Below, piece after piece: positions 60,583 to 64,000 of a stretch of DNA of 64,000 bases. The first letter of the stretch is position 1. Each line of letters begins with the position of its first letter. This stretch comes from Aciduliprofundum sp. MAR08-339 (GTDB lineage Archaea > Thermoplasmatota > Thermoplasmata > Thermoplasmatales > Aciduliprofundaceae). The translations under genes were made by a program, and so were the position numbers. Where the stretch lies: the NCBI RefSeq assembly GCF_000327505.1, contig NC_019942.1, forward strand, positions 744,001 through 808,000. Direction: 5' to 3'. Under the pieces are notes generated by a model. That model saw nothing but the letters and a program-made list of their open reading frames with translations. It did no database searches and was not told the origin of the DNA.

Positions 60583-63445
60583 ATTCAGCCGTTTTATCGC
60601 TCTATCTCTTATAATCCTCCTATTCTCACCCCTACTGAGTAGTGGCTCTGGCTCCCAAATTACAGGAATGGACAATACAGGGGCAACACTTATGAACGAT
60701 ATTGTTTGGAGATCCACAGCGAGGCTCACGTGGCTTGGAAATTCCACGCATCCAGATATAATGAGGAGTAGTGATGGAAATTACAACATTGTATGGCAGG
60801 ACCACAGGAATGGTAACTGGGAGATATACTATTTGCGTGTTCGCCCAGATGGTTTCAAATTGGTTAATGATTCACGCATAACATATTTTTCAGGTGATGA
60901 TATAAATCCGGTTCTGGGAGTATATGGTTCTCATATCTATATTGTGTGGCAGAGATACGTGGGAGGTCACTGGACAATCTATTTTTCAAGGCTATTATAC
61001 AGTAACAGGAACATACTCATAGAAATTCATCCGGTTCCTATTACCAAGGTCAGCACCAATTGTATAAATCCAAGAATCGCTGTTGATTCAAAGGGTTACA
61101 TTCATGTGGTCTGGCAGGAGTGGAACAACTCCAACTGGGAAGTTATGTACGATGAACTGAACCCGTACGGGCAGCCCGTGTTCCCGCCAGTGGATGTATC
61201 AAATACGGTGACTCCATCTCTACGGCCTCAGATAGTGGTTGATAACGATGATAATGTCCACGTATTCTGGATCGAGTACACTCCAACCCCTGGATACAGC
61301 GTATTCTACAGAAAGATAGGTTCAAATGGCAAGTTCCTTACAGAGTCCAGGAGGATAAGTGTTGTTTCTCCCAACAGTACAATTGATTCCTATTTTTACA
61401 ATGATTCCCTTTACACCGTTTTCTCCTGCTCAAGAGAGCGCCTTGCCTACGAGGTTATATTTACCCGTCTTAGTTCTTCTGGATACACGGAGGTGGACGA
61501 TACAAATCTGACTGTGGCTGACAGGATAGATTCAATAGATCCCCATGTGGCTGTAATACACAATCGCATGTTTGTTGTCTGGGATGATTATCCCCGAGGT
61601 GTGATAAGATTCTCCATATTCGATGAAAACGGGAATCCTATCGGGCAGGTTATGAACATAAGTTCCAGTGCCTCATTCTACCCATCAATATCGGTTAATG
61701 ATAAAACCATCGGTATTGTATGGCAGAAGAAGGTTGGAAATGAAACATTTCTGTATTTCAGAAGTGCGGAGTTTCCGGATCTCAAGGTAAACAGTTTGAG
61801 TCTTAATGCACAGGGTGCAAATATAACAATTGAATCTCAACTCTCTTCAACAGTGCCTCTCAGAACAGAGTGCGGAATTTATCTTGATGGGAAGCTGGTC
61901 ATTAATTCAACAGTATATGTAAGTGAAAGTACCATGATAAGGGAAACCTTAAAAGCCACTCCGGGATGGCATCAGGTCGAGGTTTACATAGACCCATTCA
62001 ATAGGATAATTGAAAGCAATGAAAGCAACAATTTCATGGTTGGGAGAGTTTATGTAAAGCACTACTCTTTTAATTTGACAGTAAATCCCGTTTATGAGGC
62101 TCCTGCTGGAAGGTGGATAAATTTAAGTGCACTCGTCGAAAATACTGGAAACTGGCAGGATAATTACACGCTCAGATTGAGGTACAACCGCACACTTTTC
62201 AGGGTATCTCCCTCAATGCTTGTTTTGCATCTTGAAAGCGGGGAGAGCGAAATTGTGAATTTCACACTTTACACATTCAGGACGACAATAGTTGGAAATT
62301 ATACCCTTAATTTAAGTGCCACATCCCTCACCACAGGGTGCGTTGAATACAGAAACGTGACGGTAAAGGTACTTCCCTACGTGAATTTCAAACTTGAGTA
62401 TGTGCCCGTTTACTATGTTGTCCCGGGAAACAAAATTTCAATGGATTTTATAATTCAGAATACTGGCAACTGCAATGATACGTACATTATTCGGGTGGAT
62501 GAGAGTAAGAACTGGCCAATGGTTTATGGTAATATGCAGGTTAATGTGAGTTATCGCTCTTCAGGGCATCTCAATTTGACTCTTCTTGTACCCAATGGAA
62601 CCTATGGCTACACAAGGAACTTTGTGAATCTAACTGTAAAATCATCCAAATTGAACATAAGTATGAACGCCTCGGTGCTTGTGGTTGTTAAGCCTGTGCA
62701 CAAGGCATCCGCCTACGTTGTTAGTATGGTGAGAAATGGAACCTATTACTACAGCATAAGGATAAAGGTTGTCAATACGGGCAATATGAAGGATTTATTC
62801 AACATAGTGCTTGGAGGCCAGGCATCCAAGAGAGCGTATGCATCACCCTCATCTCTGCTTCTGGCCCCTATGGAGAGTGCCATTGTTACAGTCAATTCCT
62901 ATCTGCCCCCATATATGCCTGCGGGAAGCTATAAACTACTGGTACAGGTTTACTATCAAAACAGGTCCCTCGCGTCTGTGCCCATTCTCCTCACAGTTGA
63001 AGGGAACCATCAGTTTATAGTGAAGGTTCAGAAACTCTCAGAAGGTAAGAAAGTTGTCCTCTTTGCTACGGTTAGAAACGTTGGAAACACTCCGGAACTT
63101 GTGGAGATATTACCTCAACTGATGAAGAAAATAAATGCAACATGGGTGCTTGAGTACAAGGGTAAGAATTATACCAACATCACCACGGTCTACGTACCCC
63201 AAAATGCCACGGTGAATGTTACAATAACCCTGCATACGAAACTTCCAAATGGTATTTACAGGGTTGAGATCATATTCAGGTCTGCTTCCCATATAACCAA
63301 GAACGTCACCGTTGAATTCAGGGTTGGGGAGAAAAGTATCTGGGAAAAGATGAGTGATTTCATTATGGAGTACCTCACATACATAGTAATCGCAGTTGTG
63401 GTCATCGTGGGCATTGTGGTTTATATGATCAAGTTCCGTGAATGA
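60545..63445 (+). CDS. Large surface protein: beta-propeller plus four CARDB-like repeats
   Basis: 966 residues. Basic start, signal helix (about 15-35), then about 350 residues of propeller-like repeats (IVWQDHRNGNWEIYY, IVWQRYVGGHWTIYF, VVWQEWNNSNWEVMY, VFWIEYTPTPGYSVFY, with Asp/Trp blades). Four CARDB/NTGN repeats follow (VENTGNWQDNY, IQNTGNCNDTY, VVNTGNMKDLF, VRNVGNTPELV), many N-x-S/T sites, then a C-terminal membrane helix (YIVIAVVVIVGIVVYMI) and KFRE. Extracellular, membrane-anchored. ATG at 60557 is a second possible start. Adhesin or S-layer-associated role inferred. Confidence 0.85.
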   Translation: MARSMRLRPLSSEFSRFIALSLIILLFSPLLSSGSGSQITGMDNTGATLMNDIVWRSTARLTWLGNSTHPDIMRSSDGNYNIVWQDHRNGNWEIYYLRVRPDGFKLVNDSRITYFSGDDINPVLGVYGSHIYIVWQRYVGGHWTIYFSRLLYSNRNILIEIHPVPITKVSTNCINPRIAVDSKGYIHVVWQEWNNSNWEVMYDELNPYGQPVFPPVDVSNTVTPSLRPQIVVDNDDNVHVFWIEYTPTPGYSVFYRKIGSNGKFLTESRRISVVSPNSTIDSYFYNDSLYTVFSCSRERLAYEVIFTRLSSSGYTEVDDTNLTVADRIDSIDPHVAVIHNRMFVVWDDYPRGVIRFSIFDENGNPIGQVMNISSSASFYPSISVNDKTIGIVWQKKVGNETFLYFRSAEFPDLKVNSLSLNAQGANITIESQLSSTVPLRTECGIYLDGKLVINSTVYVSESTMIRETLKATPGWHQVEVYIDPFNRIIESNESNNFMVGRVYVKHYSFNLTVNPVYEAPAGRWINLSALVENTGNWQDNYTLRLRYNRTLFRVSPSMLVLHLESGESEIVNFTLYTFRTTIVGNYTLNLSATSLTTGCVEYRNVTVKVLPYVNFKLEYVPVYYVVPGNKISMDFIIQNTGNCNDTYIIRVDESKNWPMVYGNMQVNVSYRSSGHLNLTLLVPNGTYGYTRNFVNLTVKSSKLNISMNASVLVVVKPVHKASAYVVSMVRNGTYYYSIRIKVVNTGNMKDLFNIVLGGQASKRAYASPSSLLLAPMESAIVTVNSYLPPYMPAGSYKLLVQVYYQNRSLASVPILLTVEGNHQFIVKVQKLSEGKKVVLFATVRNVGNTPELVEILPQLMKKINATWVLEYKGKNYTNITTVYVPQNATVNVTITLHTKLPNGIYRVEIIFRSASHITKNVTVEFRVGEKSIWEKMSDFIMEYLTYIVIAVVVIVGIVVYMIKFRE

Positions 63446-63510
63446 TCCTCCTATGATTTTCTTGGGTGAGAATTAAAAATTTTAATCATTTTTATAGAAT
63501 TACAACTAAA

Positions 63511-63520
63511 TATTTTTAAA
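63511..63520 (+). promoter_or_regulatory. Archaellin promoter
   Basis: TATTTTTAAA, with AACTAAA before it, predicts a start near 63543, right where the leader hairpin begins. A second AT-rich TATA-like TTTTATAGAAT lies at about 63489-63499. Confidence 0.5.
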
Positions 63521-63541
63521 CCCCTTGAGGCATGTTTTCCC

Positions 63542-63563
63542 TGGAGCCTAAAAAAGGGCTCCA
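63542..63563 (+). promoter_or_regulatory. Leader hairpin of archaellin mRNA
   Basis: TGGAGCC at 63542-63548 pairs perfectly with GGCTCCA at 63557-63563 around an eight-base loop (TAAAAAAG). It would lie at the extreme 5' end of the transcript, 20 bases before GAGGTGAT of the archaellin gene. Confidence 0.5.
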
Positions 63564-63594
63564 CCGAAGAATAAGAGACCCGAGGTGATGGAGA

Positions 63595-64000
63595 ATGAAG
63601 AAGGTATGGAATAAGAAAGAAAAAGGAGAAATGGGCATCGGCACCCTGATAATCTTCATAGCGATGATTATCGTGGCTGCCGTTGCCGCAACCGTACTCA
63701 TACAGACAGCGTACCAGCTGCAGCAGCAGGCAGAGGAGACGGGCAACATAGCCATTCAGGATGTTGCCACAGGATTCAAGATAATACACATGGGCGGACA
63801 GGTTAATCTGAACTCAAACCCACCAAAGCTGAGTACTATTGAGATAAAGGTAGGCCTACTGGCAGGTAGTCCAGCGATAGACATGAAGAACGTGCTGATT
63901 GAAATAACCGATGGAAGCACGGATGTGACCTTGAATTACACGGCAAGAGATGTTCTTGTTGCCAATGCTACCTATGCTGCAACAGAATTCACAGCCAAAG
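63595..64000 (+). CDS. flaB: Archaellin (flagellin), N-terminal part, cut by window end
   Basis: 135 codons are present. [17 protein letters not shown] is a class III signal peptide: a basic, Gly-ended leader cut by prearchaellin peptidase before the hydrophobic helix [20 protein letters not shown], which forms the filament core. Then the start of the beta-sandwich with N-linked glycosylation sites (NYT, NAT). GAGGTGAT is seven bases before the ATG. This marks the start of an archaellum region that continues beyond the window. Confidence 0.93.
   Translation, partial: MKKVWNKKEKGEMGIGTLIIFIAMIIVAAVAATVLIQTAYQLQQQAEETGNIAIQDVATGFKIIHMGGQVNLNSNPPKLSTIEIKVGLLAGSPAIDMKNVLIEITDGSTDVTLNYTARDVLVANATYAATEFTAK

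Noticed and set aside
1-64000. CRISPR arrays, insertion sequences, rRNA genes, integrase genes
   Set aside because: Scanned for repeated spacers, transposase motifs and rRNA signatures; none seen.

Overview
The window is archaeal. It carries an exosome/proteasome superoperon, SBDS, RNA polymerase subunit P, fibrillarin, an archaeal small RFC subunit, a 7S SRP RNA, intron-containing tRNA genes without encoded CCA, TATA/BRE promoters with many leaderless starts, and the start of an archaellin gene. A Thermoplasma-like proteasome alpha subunit, a P-type proton ATPase, an archaellum and many peptide and amino-acid degradation genes suggest a heterotrophic, acid-tolerant Thermoplasmata-related euryarchaeon. 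My best guess is the Aciduliprofundum/DHVE2 lineage; this rests on recalled protein resemblance, not on a search.

Layout. 1-9.8 kb is amino-acid and central metabolism: end of a dipeptide-epimerase-like gene, DUF1611 protein, PRPP synthetase, two-subunit L-serine dehydratase, proton ATPase, sirtuin, EamA transporter and an aconitase-type small subunit. 9.9-17 kb holds a very long Lhr-type helicase and an XPD-like helicase. 17-19.7 kb holds a TPR protein, two GtrA-like membrane proteins and ketopantoate reductase. 19.7-21.2 kb has three tRNA genes around a DUF2202/DUF4405 pair, whose DUF4405 member is frameshifted. 21.3-25.2 kb holds RFC-S, a phosphohexomutase, PheS and tRNA-Tyr. 25.3-29.3 kb is the superoperon psmA-SBDS-rrp4-rrp41-rrp42-rpl37ae-rpoP with overlapping genes. 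29.3-31.3 kb is a GNAT protein, a regulator and a divergent bactofilin-like/LiaI-like pair.

31.5-38 kb holds an ACR3-like transporter, an M20 peptidase, a strikingly AT-rich pair (PH-like membrane protein, DUF4125) and a glycyl radical enzyme with its activase. This is the most unusual metabolic cassette in the window. 38-49 kb holds an IPMDH-family enzyme, a transglutaminase-like protein, a DUF89 protein, a surface protein, creatininase with a tiny zinc protein, a tandem RHH regulator, a GNAT enzyme, SRP RNA, ornithine carbamoyltransferase, MutL, DeoC and a membrane protein. 48.9-54.5 kb holds IleS, a cDPG-synthetase-like P-loop protein and a THUMP methyltransferase. 54.5-57.4 kb is AT-rich and degenerate-looking: a truncated nucleotidyltransferase, small ORFs, and a CPBP protease gene that may be frameshifted. 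57.4-64 kb holds fibrillarin, a small-multidrug-export-like protein, a sugar epimerase, two divergent paralogous winged-helix regulators, a 966-residue beta-propeller/CARDB surface protein, and archaellin, cut by the window edge.

Much of the window fits a peptide-fermenting life: peptidases, serine deamination, D-amino-acid/dipeptide handling and a radical enzyme possibly acting on arylacetates or similar fermentation acids. No CRISPR array, insertion sequence, rRNA or riboswitch was recognised. Functional names are from motif recognition by eye; no database search was run.
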